Below, piece by piece: positions 1 through 13,380 of a stretch of DNA of 64,000 nucleotides (positions are counted from its first letter, which is position 1; every line of letters starts with the position of its first letter). The notes beneath the pieces are model-generated. The model was not told the origin of the DNA. It did not search any database and worked only from the letters and a program-made list of their open reading frames with translations. The stretch comes from Cycas panzhihuaensis (lineage: Eukaryota > Cycadophyta). The translations under genes and the position numbers were made by a program. The DNA lies in NCBI GenBank assembly GCA_023213395.1, contig CM041465.1, forward strand, positions 213,287,741-213,351,740. Direction: 5' to 3'.

Positions 1-810
1 AGTGATCCAATGGCTGTGTGAGGACCAGAGGTAGGTCAGATAACCTGAGTTGTGTACGTCTGGGCCAATGCGAAGGTGCATAAGGTAAAAGCAATGGAAA
101 AACTAACATTCCAGGTGCATTATGATAGGTGTGTACACGAACGCAGTGCGTATGATGGAATCGTACCAATGGTGGAACAAAACCAAGCAGAAGCGGTATG
201 CACAACTCAAGGGGACCAGTGAAGACCTGTTGAGGTGCCAGATGTACGTACAGACTCAAAGGACAGATTAATTAAGGCTAAACAAGTGTTTAAGTGAAAG
301 GGTACGCATGACTGAAGGGGTACGATTATGACAGGCAGTCATAACCCTTTAGCCAAAAGGTACCAACATGACTACTTAAGGAGGTACGCATGATTCACCT
401 GGTTAGGATGAGAGCCGGATATCATGGGTATGCAAAGGTGTAAGAGCTAGTATGCATGACATCCATTTGGAGCATCATTGTATGATAAGTACCATCTAGG
501 TATGCATTGTAATAGAAAAGGCGTATCTTTCTTAGAATGCTCAGGAATGCATTCCAGCCTCTGTGTAAATGAACTGTTGACTTAATAAAAGGAAGAGTTA
601 CATGGAAATTGGTGTATTCTTGGTGTTGTAATGATGATTTATTGAGTATGTATTGATTTCAGTACTGTTGTGTACCATTCTATGAATTATATGTAGAATG
701 TATGTGAATAACCATGTTGACAATATCCTGAACTAGACTATAGCACTGTGTAACCTTTACAAGTGAGCAGAGGTATCTTGTAAGTATAATAAGGTACCCC
801 CTAAGTCAAC
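1..810. other. Unassigned sequence, no gene seen
   Basis: I see no credible open reading frame, RNA gene or LTR here. The 11-mer GGTACGCATGA occurs at 301 and 383, with several related GGTATGCA/GGTACG words nearby, which suggests a degenerate short-repeat region. The sequence stops resembling anything else in the window until about 811, where homology to the gag-only element begins abruptly. Confidence 0.4.
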
Positions 811-1158
811 AAGAATGACAAAATGGAATTTGGAAGGAAGATCAACCTCATTGAATGCAGCTCAAACCATAATGAATGTTTTTCTATCTTTCTTCTCAAG
901 CATTTCCTTTTCTTCTTCATCCTTAGGGATATCATATTCATCAATAACAATCTTCCACAAACCTCTAGATATGAATAAACACCTCATTTTAATTGTCCAA
1001 AAGAAGTAGTCTTCACCATTACACTTAGGTACTGGAAGAAATGAATCCTTCAAGTAATATTCATTTATTTTAGGAACATACATAACCACATCATTCTCTT
1101 CCATGATTATAAATGTCATCTCTAAATAATGTGTCCCTTTTTCAATAAACAAACTCAC
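811..1158 (-). pseudogene. Copia-type gag N-terminal fragment
   Basis: The minus-strand reading frame has the N-terminal copia gag signature: a cognate segment around GEDYFFWTIKMR followed by GLWKIV and a charged EEEKEMLEKKDRKTFIM stretch, as in DUF4219/UBN2-type gag. It aligns almost residue for residue with the gag at 36521-36919. An in-frame TGA at about 859-861 (TAT in the other copy) ends the frame. Similarity continues past the stop to about 811 and then ceases. No zinc knuckle is reached. It is a broken fragment. Confidence 0.75.
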
Positions 1159-2556
1159 CCATCAATCTCAACAAACTTTCTCATGTCTCATGTCCCTCAT
1201 ATCATTGACTTCATCATCACATCATTGCCTTATGCATCTCACATATTGCCAAATAATCACATATAAAGAATATCTGAAGCACTTTCTTCACCATAGAATC
1301 AAAGCTTATACCACATACATCTCACATAAATCATGCATATCTCATGTCACCATTAAATCATTAAGACACATCACACTGCACTTAATTGCCCAAAACACAA
1401 CTCATGCTACCATTCAATAAAGTTTATTTTCCTATAACTCAGGTATCTTCAATAAAAGAAACTCATCCTTATTTTCCCATTCAATCAATTAGAACACATC
1501 ATCAAACATGCTTGATCTCATCCTTAACACATCTAACAATTACCCAATCTTGTCATGTAACCTCACATGCAACATGCACCTCATTACCTCAAATCACTAT
1601 CTTTCTTACCCTCAAATTAGCTTTGTTATGCCTATCAAGTCCCTTCATGTAAATCATATTCCACGGAGCACTTAAGTGTCATATTCCATCCAACTCATTC
1701 ATGCAAACACATGTATTATCACTTTATTACCATACTATGCCATCGTCACAATAGCTTTGTCATACAAACATATGTAAGAAAGCACTCAAACTATCATTAA
1801 ATAATCACCATTATGCATCTCAAATCACTAATAGAGTGCCAAATATATTCACATCAATATGACTTAATGTCATCTCAAATTGCAACAATACTTTCCTATG
1901 CGTCACATATGTAAGAGAGCCTCAAACAATCACTTCATTACAATTGCCTCATTCATGTCATCATATCAATATAAAGCCCTTAAATTCTTAAAAACTTATT
2001 TCTAAAAAAAAGTACAGCTCAAAAATACATAAAATATGGATGGAAATAATGGCCTCTGAAATATGATTCCAACAGTTCAATTAAATTGAATTCTGATATC
2101 TAGATCAAAAGTTATGCTCCTTTTAAGAATTTCACAATTAGGGTTTTTAGGGGCTGTAATAGTACCTTCTAATAAATTGATAATAACTTTCTATTCTAAA
2201 ATTTGATGAACCTCAAACCACTTCTATTAGAAAGATAATTTTAAAATGCATAGAATTAAAAAAAAAATGAGGTCATTTGGATACCTGTAGCCAAAGTTAT
2301 GGCTCTTTGAAGTTGAGGTTACTGATCTATCCCAAAAATATGATGACAAAAAAATAACAGGCCGAAATTAATTTTGCTACAATTTTCACATTTTCACCCC
2401 AAAATCTATAGCGTAACCACTCAAATTTTATAGAACAAGCTATTTTGTCTCAATTTTACCATTACTTTTCAAAAATTTCAATGTTATGGCACCTCCCAAA
2501 TCACTACTCTAATACCGAACAAAAACACCTCTCTCAATTTGGGTGCTCTAATACCA

Positions 2557-2780
2557 TGTTGGAAATCAACTTGCACAAATAATATTCTCAAACAGAACAA
2601 AACACACCTCCACAGGATCAAACGGTACCCTTAAGGTACCTCAATTTATATTAACAAAACATACTTACAACAACATACAATATGATACACTATGTTGTGT
2701 ATTTATAATACATGTAAATATAGTGAGAGTGGAACCCACTTGCATGTGGGACAAAACAAATGTGCATTAATTTTCTAACA
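2557..2780 (-). repeat. 5' LTR of truncated gag-only element
   Basis: The 224-bp segment begins TGTTGG and ends TCTAACA on the plus strand. It matches the LTRs at 35514-35745 and 38578-38808 throughout, including the shared block ending in ACAAATGTGCATTAAT. The adjoining PBS fixes its left edge. Its partner LTR is absent. Confidence 0.8.
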
Positions 2781-4916
2781 AAAAAAACTTAATAAATAAA
2801 TAGTATTACTTATTAATTACATTATTGATCTTCAACCTATATATATCTCTCTTAATATTAATCACACCTTTATATCACAATCAAATATTATTAGCATAAC
2901 TTCATTTTTATCTTATCAAATTAACTCTTTATATTAGCTCTTATTAATCTAATATTAGCTTGATATTGGCTCATGTTATGCATGTATAGATCATCTTAAA
3001 ATGGTAAAGATCATCATCGTATATGTGAGGTCTTCAATATGTTTTGCCCTAATTTTTACTTCTACTATGCTACTCTGATATGATATTAGAACCTTTACTT
3101 TGCTCTAATTCGACATTTTAGGATCGCTTTACCTACACTCCAATACTGTGTTAAAATTCATAAAATAACTTATGTAAAAAAATTGATATGATATTAAAAT
3201 TCTTGAACAACTTGTCATATTATGTTAGCATTCTAATAATGACTTATATAATCAAGTAGATAAATGTTATCACATGATTAATCAATAATATAATCAAGAT
3301 AATAAAAAAATAAAGAGAAGGGGGAAATGTTCATACATAATGATATATATGATACTATATGTAACTTGAAAACCCCATGAATGGAAAAATATATTTTCAA
3401 ATGTATGTGAGATCTTATATTAATATAAGACAATCAATAATCCTCATGATGAGTCATATAGCCTCATAAGGAGGATTAAGTAAGATAATTTAGTTTACAA
3501 TATATTTTTCCTCTTATATAATTATGTTACCTTATCATCATTTAATGATATTTTACTAACACATCAACTAATAAGATAATATGCGAGAACCTTATTATAT
3601 CAACTAATGAAGACTCATCCACTAATTAAATATTATATTAACTTTCATAAAATTTAATATTTCAATAATTGATGGTGATCAAAGTATAACAGCAAACTTG
3701 GATAAATTGGACTACAAACAAATATTTATAGAAAATATGATGAATATTGTAGTTGTATAATATTTGAAAGAAAGAAATAGAACTCAAAAGAGAAGTGATG
3801 TGAATAGCAAATTGTAAGAGAAGTTAATTATGATCTAACTTATAAAGGAGGTAATCATAGAACTATAGGAGAAGTTAATCACAATCTAGACAATAGAGAA
3901 GATGATCAAAAAATGGTTAGAAATTTTAATTATAATTCAAAATTTGAGACCATAATCTAATAGGAGTGGAAGCACTAGATTCATAAATAATATCTATCTT
4001 TCATAGTAATAAAGGATGTTCTAGTAAATAGAACCTTTTGTAGAAATATGCAGACCATGAATAGATTCTAGTAAATAAAATAAAGAACATCATGTTCAAG
4101 ATAATAGCAAGAAAAAGAGTAAAGAGAAATAAGCTAGAGAATTTATAAGGTAACTTAAAACTTTTTGTAGAAATGATTAGTAGTTTACTTAAATTCTCTA
4201 GATAGGAAGAGGTAGCTCTTTTATTGATGCAAGAATTTCCATATTCTTTGTACAAAAATTTTACTTGTACTAAAATGAATATATCTTCCTTATTACCAAT
4301 ATATTTTTGGAAAACTACATATCAAGATTAAAGTTTAGGATGAGATTTATAAATGTTAGTACAAATCAACTATATAGAGATGTAATGCATTCTATGCCAT
4401 CCCTCTAACAAGGTCATTTAGGTCTTCAAATTTGCATTTTAAATTCAACTATATAAAAGTATTAAAAAGGGAAAAATATAAATTTAGGTTATGAAGTATT
4501 AATTATACTTTGGATAAGGTAATTAATACATTAATGGCATATGACATATTTAGCTATCCATGGATTAATTTTTATTTAAATGAATTAGATCTCTTTTTTA
4601 AAATTTCACTAAAAATAGTAATAGTTAAGATTTTACTAAAAATAAAAAGTTTTTATTTGAGAGCTTTTTCACCCTAAATTGGTTGTCTAATTTTAGGAAT
4701 GGTAGTTAGGATTTTTTCATGGCTAGAGGTCTTAAATTTAGAGGCTTTTGGTATTGTTAAAACTTTATTTTTAGTTTTTTGGAATACAATGTAGAAATTT
4801 TAAAAACATTAGTATTCTTATGAAAATTAACTCTATTATTTTTTCTTCACTTTAAAAATTTTTTAGTTTTTATTACATGTGTATATTATTGAAAGAATTT
4901 ACCTCACCCTATCATC
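2781..4916. other. AT-rich intergenic/repeat-derived sequence
   Basis: This is very AT-rich sequence in which I see no convincing gene. The part nearest 4917 probably contains the upstream LTR of the gypsy-like element D, since a primer-site-like TAGTATCAAAGC begins at 4917, but I cannot locate the LTR start because no second copy is in the window. The 84-codon frame at 4001-4255 on the minus strand has low-complexity hydrophobic content and I do not support it. Confidence 0.4.
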
Positions 4917-5439
4917 TAGTATCAAAGCATAATTTAGCTCTAAGAGGAGAGGAAGAAGATTAGAGTAAATTAATGATGAGCTTGTGTAATTTACTTTAGA
5001 AATCTATTTTAAAATTATTCAAAGTAAATTAGTAATATTTATAAGGAAGCAAATGGTTTGATACAAATATGGAAAGAGGAGCAACTAAATAGTTAAATAG
5101 AAACATGTTGCAGTTGCAAAGAAGGGTAAAACAGCTTGTTGAAGTAGTGGTAAGATAATAAGAAACCCTCTTAAGGAATGGACAAAGTTTAAGAAGGCAT
5201 AGTTATGATATAAAAACAAAGCTTAAAGCTAGATTAAAGAGTGAGGAAGAGGAACACTACGAACCATCATCATACAAAGAAATAATATTGAGAGCATTAG
5301 AAGAAAAAAATAATAAGATAAAGATTAATGTTTTATAGTATGGAGACAGCTTAAAGCATGAAGAGTTAGTTGATTGGTTAAATAGCATAGAGAAATTCTT
5401 TCAATGGAAGGAAATTATAAAGAAAAAGAAAGTAAATCT
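4917..5439 (+). pseudogene. Gypsy-like gag relic (element D), 5' part
   Basis: A degraded primer-site-like TAGTATCAAAGC at 4917-4928 is followed by a plus-strand relic. The last 130 bases read as a plant Ty3/gypsy gag core: a glycine/aspartate turn, then LVDWLNSIEKFF, QWKEI and a lysine-rich KKKKVN, matching the family pattern 'EFLDWLxxVERxFxxKxVPExxKVKL'. An in-frame TAG precedes it. The reading breaks exactly at the edge of element C and resumes at 20039, so this is half of a gene split by a 14.6-kb insertion. Confidence 0.65.
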
Positions 5440-5926
5440 TATTGGAATATATGATTTATTATATATGTAATATTTAATATTAGTGAGAGATGATACATAT
5501 ACAATCCCACAAATCACATACATTGAGATATATGAGATACACATATATCCATGTAAAAATACTATTGCATGACGTAACCTCTAATACATATCATAGGCTA
5601 CTTATAAGTTGAATAATAATATAAATATGTACACACACCATTTGAGAACTTGAGAAAGGTTATTGACTAAGAGATGTATTCATTTGATATCTTAAGAGGG
5701 GTTTCAACTCCACCTTCTCTTGTGGTTTTTCTCATACTAGATTTTCCACATATAAATCTTAGTGGCTCTCTTATAGTGATGTTATGAATGTTTTGCTTGT
5801 TTAATACTTTACTTTATCTCTTTAATACTTTACTTTACTTGTGTATATATCACATGAGTTAATTCTTCATTATATATTATATTATTACTCTACATTTCTC
5901 TTATAGTATCATAGTAATTTCTAATA
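5440..5926 (+). repeat. 5' LTR of element C
   Basis: The 487-bp LTR starts TATTGGAATAT and ends TTCTAATA, both decayed TG...CA ends. It aligns over its full length with 19565-20038, sharing blocks such as GATGTATTCATTTGATATCTTAAGAG. The PBS directly follows. Confidence 0.8.
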
Positions 5927-8900
5927 TGGTATCTGAGCCATGGTAAGTTGAAAGCCCTTATGAAGATAGGTTGTAAGCCTATTAAAGCCATGGTTAGTGA
6001 AAGATCTTATGAGATAAAAAGAAGCCTATAAAGCCTATTTAATGAGCCAATATGAGTTGGTAATAGAGCCATGACAAAGCTAGTATGTGAGCTAATATAA
6101 GAGTTGAATATAAGGTATGTATAATGAGTTAGAAGTCTGAATATATTAGTGCTTTCTAATGATATGTGACCAAATCTAGGGGCAAGATGAGATGAGGAAG
6201 AAGAATGCAAGATATATGAAATGAAGAGCTATATACAAATGATAGATGAAGCTACATACATGAGATGAAATAGAAAATTAATGGTATGTTTAGATATTAA
6301 TTTATTATGGGTAATTATTTATGCATGTAGGCCTATATATTCTAGAACATGTAGGTATTGAAAGCAGTCCACTAGATATGATATAATCATTCATTAGTGA
6401 AGGCTTTTGTGAGTGTCCTTTGAGGGTTTGATGTCACTAGTGAATCATTTTAAAGGCTTTTATGAGTGTCTCATGATAGATATTCACTACTAGAATAAAG
6501 CTAGTAACCTATTAGTCAAATAGAAAATAGGCAGCAAGAATGTATAGTTTAGAAAGCGATGAACAAAAATAGATATAAAGTAGTTTAATAGTAAATGAAC
6601 TAGGTATGTGACATATTAATGTGAACAAAAAGTAATAAATAATATATGATGTTAATATTATAAAAATTTAAGGGTATGATGATAAGGGTTGATTATGATA
6701 TTACGATGAGAATATTTATATGGGCAAATTATAGTGGCATAAAATGTTTATGTAGGCATGTTATTGAATGGTATGAAATGAAAATGCTTATGAGGGCATC
6801 ATATATGATTTGATTATAATATGGAATGAATATATTGTGATGGCATAAAAGGGCATAAAGAAGACAAGAATAAGGTAGTATTTAACAAAACATAAAATAG
6901 GTATATGGTAAGTGATAAATCAAGATATTGAGGACACATCATAATGTTGTTGACAATTGATATATAAGAGGACATAAATAAAGGATATATTATAATCCAT
7001 TTTGGTAGAAATAAAATTATGTTTATTAACAAGAGTTTGTAAATGAAGTTGAAATAAAGGGCATATTATGTCTAAAAACCAATAGAGGTTGTGGGCATAG
7101 ATATAAGAGCTCAAATTTTATGATTAATCAAATTAAAGAGTAAATGTGATAAAGTTTCAAGGTAATAAAAATTATGTGTATGAGGGTATAATGTTAAATG
7201 TGTAGGTTGACTAGTATGAGAATTTGATATTCCATATCAAAGTGATTCTATTGACAACCCTCTTTTGTTAATGATTATTATAGAAAATTTACCTATCGAT
7301 GTGTCATCTACCATGTATCCTCCTGTGACTATGAAACACCCTCTAAAGAAAATCTTGAGTCGTGACCTACAATTCCCTCCTATAAAGAGTGAATCACTCT
7401 ACAAATCTATAAAGATCAAAAAGACTATGTGTTATTTGTATACAAAGGACCACCCATAGTCAGGAATATAGAGAAAATTTGCAATAAGGAAGAGTATAAT
7501 CACTCATACCTTAAAACCTCAACCATGGAATGAATAATCCCTACAACTAAGAGAAAGACCATGCATGGAAGGAGCTTTACAAAATGAAGAGCTTGTTTAT
7601 TATTGAAGAAGTTTATAGCTCTACATAGGAGATTGGAGTTACCATACATCTACACAAAGCCACAACTTCCCATAGAGAAATCATACATATCTATACATGT
7701 AACAAATCTCCTAAATAATATCGTCAACTATGAAAATCCATATGCTGGCCTCAACCTCCATGTAGATTTATTGAATCACCACACCATAGAGAAAATGCCC
7801 ATAGATTAATCCATGGTGTATGCCCATAAGAATAACACACAATTATCTCATGAAGAGGAAAAGCTAGCCACCCATAAGAAACAGAAGCAACAAAAATAAT
7901 AAAAGTAAGCCTATGGTTAAAGAAAATCAATCATACCAAATACAGCTACAAATATATTTAACCAGAGCATGCACAATTGGATCAATTTGATGAAAGATCA
8001 CTTAGGTATTTTCTATAGTATTCAGAATAAAGAGCTTCATTTAAGGGAGGATCAGTATATAAACTATAGGATTAAGTCCATAGACCACGTAAATTGCCAT
8101 ACCATTCATATAGAAAATTGCACAAGAAGACACATAAAGCTCTTGAATTGTGCAATGAAACTAAGGAAGAGACTCAAAGTTCAAATTCAATTGGAGAGAG
8201 GATCACCCATAGTTGTAGTTGTAGTGAAAATATAAATGCAAGAAATTTTTGAAAGTGTAAAAAAACTTACAATAATTTTATTTAATTAAAACATACTATA
8301 TAATCAATTGAAATCCAAAGTATAGCCCTCAATCTTGATGGTCATATGAAGAGCCTACACGACTAGGGCTAAGGCATGAAAGGGGTGGATCTTAAATAGG
8401 ATTAAGTTGAACCAAAATCTTTTTTATTTTATAAATTTTATATATGAAATTTGATTGATTTTTTAAATCTTCCATGTATTTCTTAAGCTTCACATAAATT
8501 TTCATGGTACATTGGCACGTTTTCTATCATAACTTCTCACTCATATGTCAAAATTAGGTGTCATTAGTTGCATTAGAAAGAGAACTTTAAAACAATTTAA
8601 ATGACTAATTATAAAGCACATTTTAGATAGTAGACAATAGAGAAAATAATGGGTAAAACTGATGAAAGGGATTAAAACCTCATAAAATTTACATAACTTT
8701 AGAAAAAAAAAAAGGATATTTTAATAATTTAAAAGGCTCCAAAAATGATGATGATATTATTTTTTATTGATGATCAAAGAAAAATAATGTTTTTCTTAAA
8801 GGTGAACAAATTAAAGGCCATTTATGATATTTAAAAGTTTAAAATCAGTTAAAATATTTATAAAGTAGAAAATATTTGATGAGTTGATGATATGAAAAAT

Positions 8901-9636
8901 TATTAATATATTGGATATAAAAAATCCCCTTCGAAATACACACATTTAGTTTAATGAAAAGCTCCATTGGTTAAATATTAAAGATGACCTAATTTATTTA
9001 AAGAATGATTTTTTTAAAAGATTAAATAACATATGAACACCTATTTGATGAATGATGATACCACTTGATTATGATAAGGGTCCAGCCAATTTGTTTGATT
9101 AATGATAGATTGATAAGGAGAGAGAATTCCACCTGTTAATGAGATATGGAGAAGTCTTAAGTGAATATTAAATTAGCATACCAAATTAGTTATTGATACA
9201 ATCTAGCTAATAATCAGTTGTTGAGATGGTCCAGTTGAAAGAAAGAAAGATGGTTGAAGGAAAGTATTTAGCAGTGAGTACTTTAACTAGCCATGTATGA
9301 CAAAAAACATAGAAATACATTGTTAATGCTACCTTATTACATCTAACTTATCTTGGCCAAGCAGTTTGACTTATTCCTTGAGTTAGTTATTTTTTAGATA
9401 AATGTTTATTATTAATGAAGTAAAACTAGATGCCAAATCTATTAAAGTATGCAAATTAGGAAGCACATAAATGAAAAAGAGAAAGTAAATCTTGTGTGCA
9501 AGAGGCAAGTATAGGTTTCACAAGCTTCTCTTACACAACATACTCAATTGTGTTATTTTAACTCATATGTAAGAGGTGAGATTATATTACTCTTATACAA
9601 GTAATTTAAAAAGATGATGAACCATGTATCTAAAAT
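5927..9636 (+). other. Internal region of element C (5' part), non-coding
   Basis: After the primer site come short degenerate repeats around AAGCCTAT and GAGCCATG (5940-6080). The rest is AT-rich, with plus-strand frames of only 64-88 codons (7265-7459, 7603-7809, 7969-8235). None shows a retroelement or other motif that I recognise. The frames between 7200 and 8240 are less AT-rich than their surroundings and could be captured or ancestral coding sequence, but this is speculation. Confidence 0.4.
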
Positions 9637-10007
9637 TATTGAAAATTATAGACAAATAGATAATTTATGTATATAGCAAAAACAAAATGAATAAGCACAT
9701 AATAGAATATGTGTGGAAAACCCTTTCAAAAATAATATGACCATAGAATATGTATTATATTAATATAAAATTACACTATATATAAATGTAATTTAGATCC
9801 CTTTATGCAGACCTATAAATGCCCTAAATATTATAATGATATTACATTTATTAGCTCACAATAATAATGCATTAATACACTATCATAAAGTCTATGCAAT
9901 ATGTATCATATTATATATGTCATATCAACCTCACCAGCTTACGTCTTATCACATCATATGTCACATTAAACATTAGGTGGTCAAGTGCATTAATGGCCAC
10001 TATAATA
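9637..10007 (-). repeat. 3' LTR of copia A
   Basis: This 371-bp segment aligns with 18743-19108. Shared features are the starts TATTG/TATTA, the block ACTATCATAAAGTCTATAC (left copy ...ATGC) and the AT-rich core with TATATATGTCATAT. The terminal dinucleotides are mutated from TG and CA. Confidence 0.75.
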
Positions 10008-11394
10008 TTTCCCCTTAATAGTAATGTGGGTCTTCTTAGTAGTCTATATCAATAACCCTTACCCTCAATATATGTTAATCAACATTTGTCTACCTTACCC
10101 TTTTTCTTATCAATAGGTTGATGAACTATTATGTTGATATCGATAGTCTTATTGACAGGGTCTATACTATCATTTATTGATAGCTCTATCTTGTCAACAA
10201 GAGTTAGATGTTCCTTGTCAAAGTTGATGGACATTATACTTATCGATAGATCCACCCTTAAAGATAACCTCACTCAATCCTAATTGTATGTGAATTTTGA
10301 TAAAACGATCTTTAGTAAGATCCTTGGTAAATATATTTGTAAGTTGTTCCTCACTTAGACAAAATTCAACCTATAACTTCTTAGATCTGATATAGTCACG
10401 AATTTAATGGTGTTAGATTTTGATATACTTCGTACATACATAAAACTCCGGATTCTTTAAGAGTAAAATGGCACTATAATTATCAACATGTATAATAGGC
10501 ATACTAGAAGTAATTCCAAGTATCTCTAACAGTCTTGTAACCATACAAATTCCCTCATACTGATACTCAATCCTTGGTACTCAACCTCTGTAGAAGATAA
10601 TATGATGGTAGTTTACTTTTTGCTTTGCCATGATACAAAACCATTCTCAATGCTAAAAATATAATTTATAGTCAATTCTTGATCTTCTACATCTCCACCC
10701 CAATCTACATATGTGTACCCATGCAAGTTTTCTTATCCACCATAAAGGTATTCAAGGCCAAGATTGAGTATTCCCTTCACATGTTTCAAAATCCTTTTGA
10801 CAGCAACCTAATGAGGCTCTTAGGGACTCTGTATGAAATAGGAAATCAATCTAATAGCATAAGTAATATTAGAACTAGTATGAGTTAAATAAATCAAACT
10901 CCCTACCACTTATTGATATAAAGTCCTATTTATAGCTAGCTTATCCATATCCTTCAGAAGCTTTATGCCCTTAACAGATGGTATATTTACTAGTTTATAA
11001 TCCTTCATGTTGAATCTCTCAAGTAGGTTTACATCATACCTTACCTACAACATCATAATATGATTCTTTAGCTACCTTACTTCAATGCCCAAGAAGTAAT
11101 AGAGTCACCTGAGATCTTTCGTATCAAAAGTTGATCCTAGATAGGACTTTATTGCTATAATAATTTTATTACAATTACCTATTATAATAAGGTCATTAAT
11201 ATACAACACAACAATAACTATTATAAATCCATTCTATTGAATACAAAGACTCAATTCTAATTTAGTCATTATAAACCTAACCTCTTTCAATATTATATTA
11301 ATCTTCTTATACTAAGTATATGGTGCTTATTTCAAGCCATAGATAGATAACTTTAGTTGATACACTAAATGTTCTTGATCTTCCTTGAGGAAAC
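10008..11394 (-). pseudogene. Copia A RT C-terminus and RNase H relic
   Basis: Reading on the minus strand away from the nested insertion, the sequence encodes a degraded copia RT: DQEHLVYQLKLSIYGLK just beyond the junction at 11394, then the catalytic box as LYINDLIIIGN, where the second aspartate region YVDD has become YIND. Towards 10440 comes the RNase H end, with NPEFYVRTKYIKI. Many stops interrupt it. The stretch 10010-10300 is the 3' untranslated part. A 64-codon frame at 10079-10273 there is not a recognised protein. Confidence 0.65.
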
Positions 11395-11789
11395 TTAAGA
11401 GAAAATATAACCGCAGAAGCAATGTGATAACAAAACTCTAAACCATACAAAGAACAAATAATATAAACAAATCAAGCACTCAACAAAGAATACTAGGAGA
11501 TTCAGGTCTAAGCATAGACCTTTTATTAATTTAAGAAACAACTAAAAAATTATAGAGATGAATAAACCCCAACTCTTCTCCTTGACTCATCCACAACTAT
11601 TACATTATCCTCATCATGTTATATGTATCGTTATATAAGAATATATAAATATAACGCTACAAGATATCACCTTGTGGTTTTACAATACAATGGGCATAAA
11701 CCATGGGCTAACAAAAGACCCCCACAAAGGGGATCAGGTGTAATGCCTATAGCCATGTAACATTTTCAAAGTATTCAACCTATCTAACA
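11395..11789 (-). repeat. 3' LTR of copia B
   Basis: It aligns with 15887-16362, sharing AATCAAGCACTCAACAAA, AGCATAGACCTTTTATTAAT and ACAATGGGCATAAACCATGGG. It lacks about 80 bp present in the other LTR, between two ACCCC-type C-runs. The first base pair has mutated (TT for TG), and it ends CTAACA. Confidence 0.8.
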
Positions 11790-12149
11790 ATCTTCTACTT
11801 GTCAAACACTTTACAAGAAAATCTACATACACAACTACTGAATGCCAAAATCACAAATACCCATTACAATTCTACACCATCTAAATTTTTCTGTGCTAAC
11901 AATCTTAGTCAATGAGTCTGCAATATTCTCTTATGTAGTAATATTTTACAAATCCACCTTGTAATCTTAAACCATTTTCCTCACAAATGGAACTGCACAT
12001 CAATATACTTCAACCAAGCATGAAAAATAGGGTTCTTTGCTAAGTAGATTGTACTTTGACTATCATAATCTATTCTCACAACATCCTACTTAAAGCCAAT
12101 ATATGTGCATAATCTCTATAACTAAACAACTTCCTTGCATACATAAGTA

Positions 12150-13380
12150 GCTACTATATACTCTACTTCTATGCTAAAAGGTGCCACAACTTGTTGTCTT
12201 TTACTCATTTAGCTCACTATGTCACCACAAAGGGTAAAAACATACCTGCTTGTAAATCTTCTGCTGTCAAGATCTCTAGCCCAATCAACATCAATAAAAC
12301 CTCTCAAGTTCATTGTTCTACACTCCATGGGATCTCCTTGATGGTAAATTCCATAGTCTGATGTATCTTGTAGATACCTAAAAATCCTTTTCACAACTAC
12401 CCATTGCTCCCTATCTGGGTTTGACATATACCTGCTAACTACTCCCACTGCATGGGCAATGTTTGGTCGAGTGCAAACCATTACATATATCAGGCTACCA
12501 ACAACATTAGCATAAGGGACAAATGCCATGTCTTCAACTTCTTAATAAGTCTTTAGGCATTGTTCAACTAATAATTTTAAACTAGCATGAAGAGGAATAT
12601 TAACTGGTTTAGTATCCTATAACCTAAACCGTTGCAATATTGTCTCAATATACCATCTTTGGCTAAGCTAAATCTTCATGTTTCTCCTATCCCTTTTAAT
12701 CTCAATGCCCAAAATAAAATGTGTAGCACCAAGGTCCTTCATCTCAAAGTGAGATGCTAGTTGGTCTTTCACAAGTTAGTTCATTCTTTTATTATTACCA
12801 ACTAAAAGTATGTCATCAACATATAAAGCTAGAATAACAAAATGATCACCAACCTACTTATAATAAATATAATGATCTTCTTCGCTACATGCAAAGCCAT
12901 CCACCAACATATATGAATTAAACTTTTGATACCACATCCTTGGTGATTGTTTTAAGTCATATAATAACTTCTTCAACCTACATACCATATTCCCCTTTCC
13001 TACAACTCCAAAACCTTCAGGTTGTAATATATAAATTTCTTCCTCAAGGTCACCATGAAGAAATGCAGTCTTCACATCCATTTAATCCACCTCAAGGTCA
13101 CAGGCAACTACTATAGCTAATAAAAATCTAATTGAAACAACTTTTGTAATAGGAGAAAATACCTCATCAAAATCTATTCCCTTGACCTGGGAATAGCCCT
13201 TTGCTACTAAGTGAGCCTTGTAATTTTCCACAATACCATCTTCCTAGAACTTCTTCTTAAAGATCCATTTATTATCAATAGGTGTTCTGCTATTAGGAAG
13301 ATCCACCAAATCCCATGTATTATTTTTGTCCAAGGCCATCATTTCTTCCTACATGGTCTTCATCCAAAGTTGGCTCTATT
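12150..13380 (-). pseudogene. Copia B reverse transcriptase and RNase H
   Basis: On the minus strand, the frame at 13081-12854 starts with the RT motif MDVKTAFLHGDLEEEIY and runs through LKKLLYDLKQSPRMWYQKF, the canonical copia RT core. The frame at 12529-12209 carries the RT/RNase H connection NVVGSLIYVMVCTRPNIAHAV and the RNase H box GFIDVDWARD. Upstream of 13081 degraded RT N-terminal sequence can be followed to about 13380. Stops and shifts separate the pieces, so the enzyme is not functional. Confidence 0.8.

Larger units (their letters stand above)
811..2780 (-). mobile_element. Truncated gag-only LTR retrotransposon (TR-GAG-like), copy 1
   Basis: This is a minus-strand element homologous along its length to the complete copy at 35514-38808. 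In order on the minus strand it has a 5' LTR (2557-2780), a mutated initiator-Met primer site next to it (2545-2556, plus-strand GCTCTAATACCA), a long AT-rich C-poor leader, and a short copia-type gag (1158 to about 811). Homology ends inside gag at about 811, so the 3' part and the 3' LTR are missing. No protease, integrase or RT is visible. It must have depended on proteins from another element. Confidence 0.75.

Noticed and set aside
4001-4255. 84-codon minus-strand frame
   Set aside because: Hydrophobic low-complexity translation of AT-rich DNA; no motif, no second copy, no supporting context.
7265-8235. Three plus-strand frames (64-88 codons) in element C
   Set aside because: No family signature, different frames, decayed surroundings. 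Described as internal non-coding sequence instead.
10079-10273. Short frame with repeated D-K/I-D words, similar in style to the frame at 18119-18313
   Set aside because: Both lie in non-coding parts of copia A and the resemblance is to short repeated words (TCGAT/TTGAC), not to an aligned protein.
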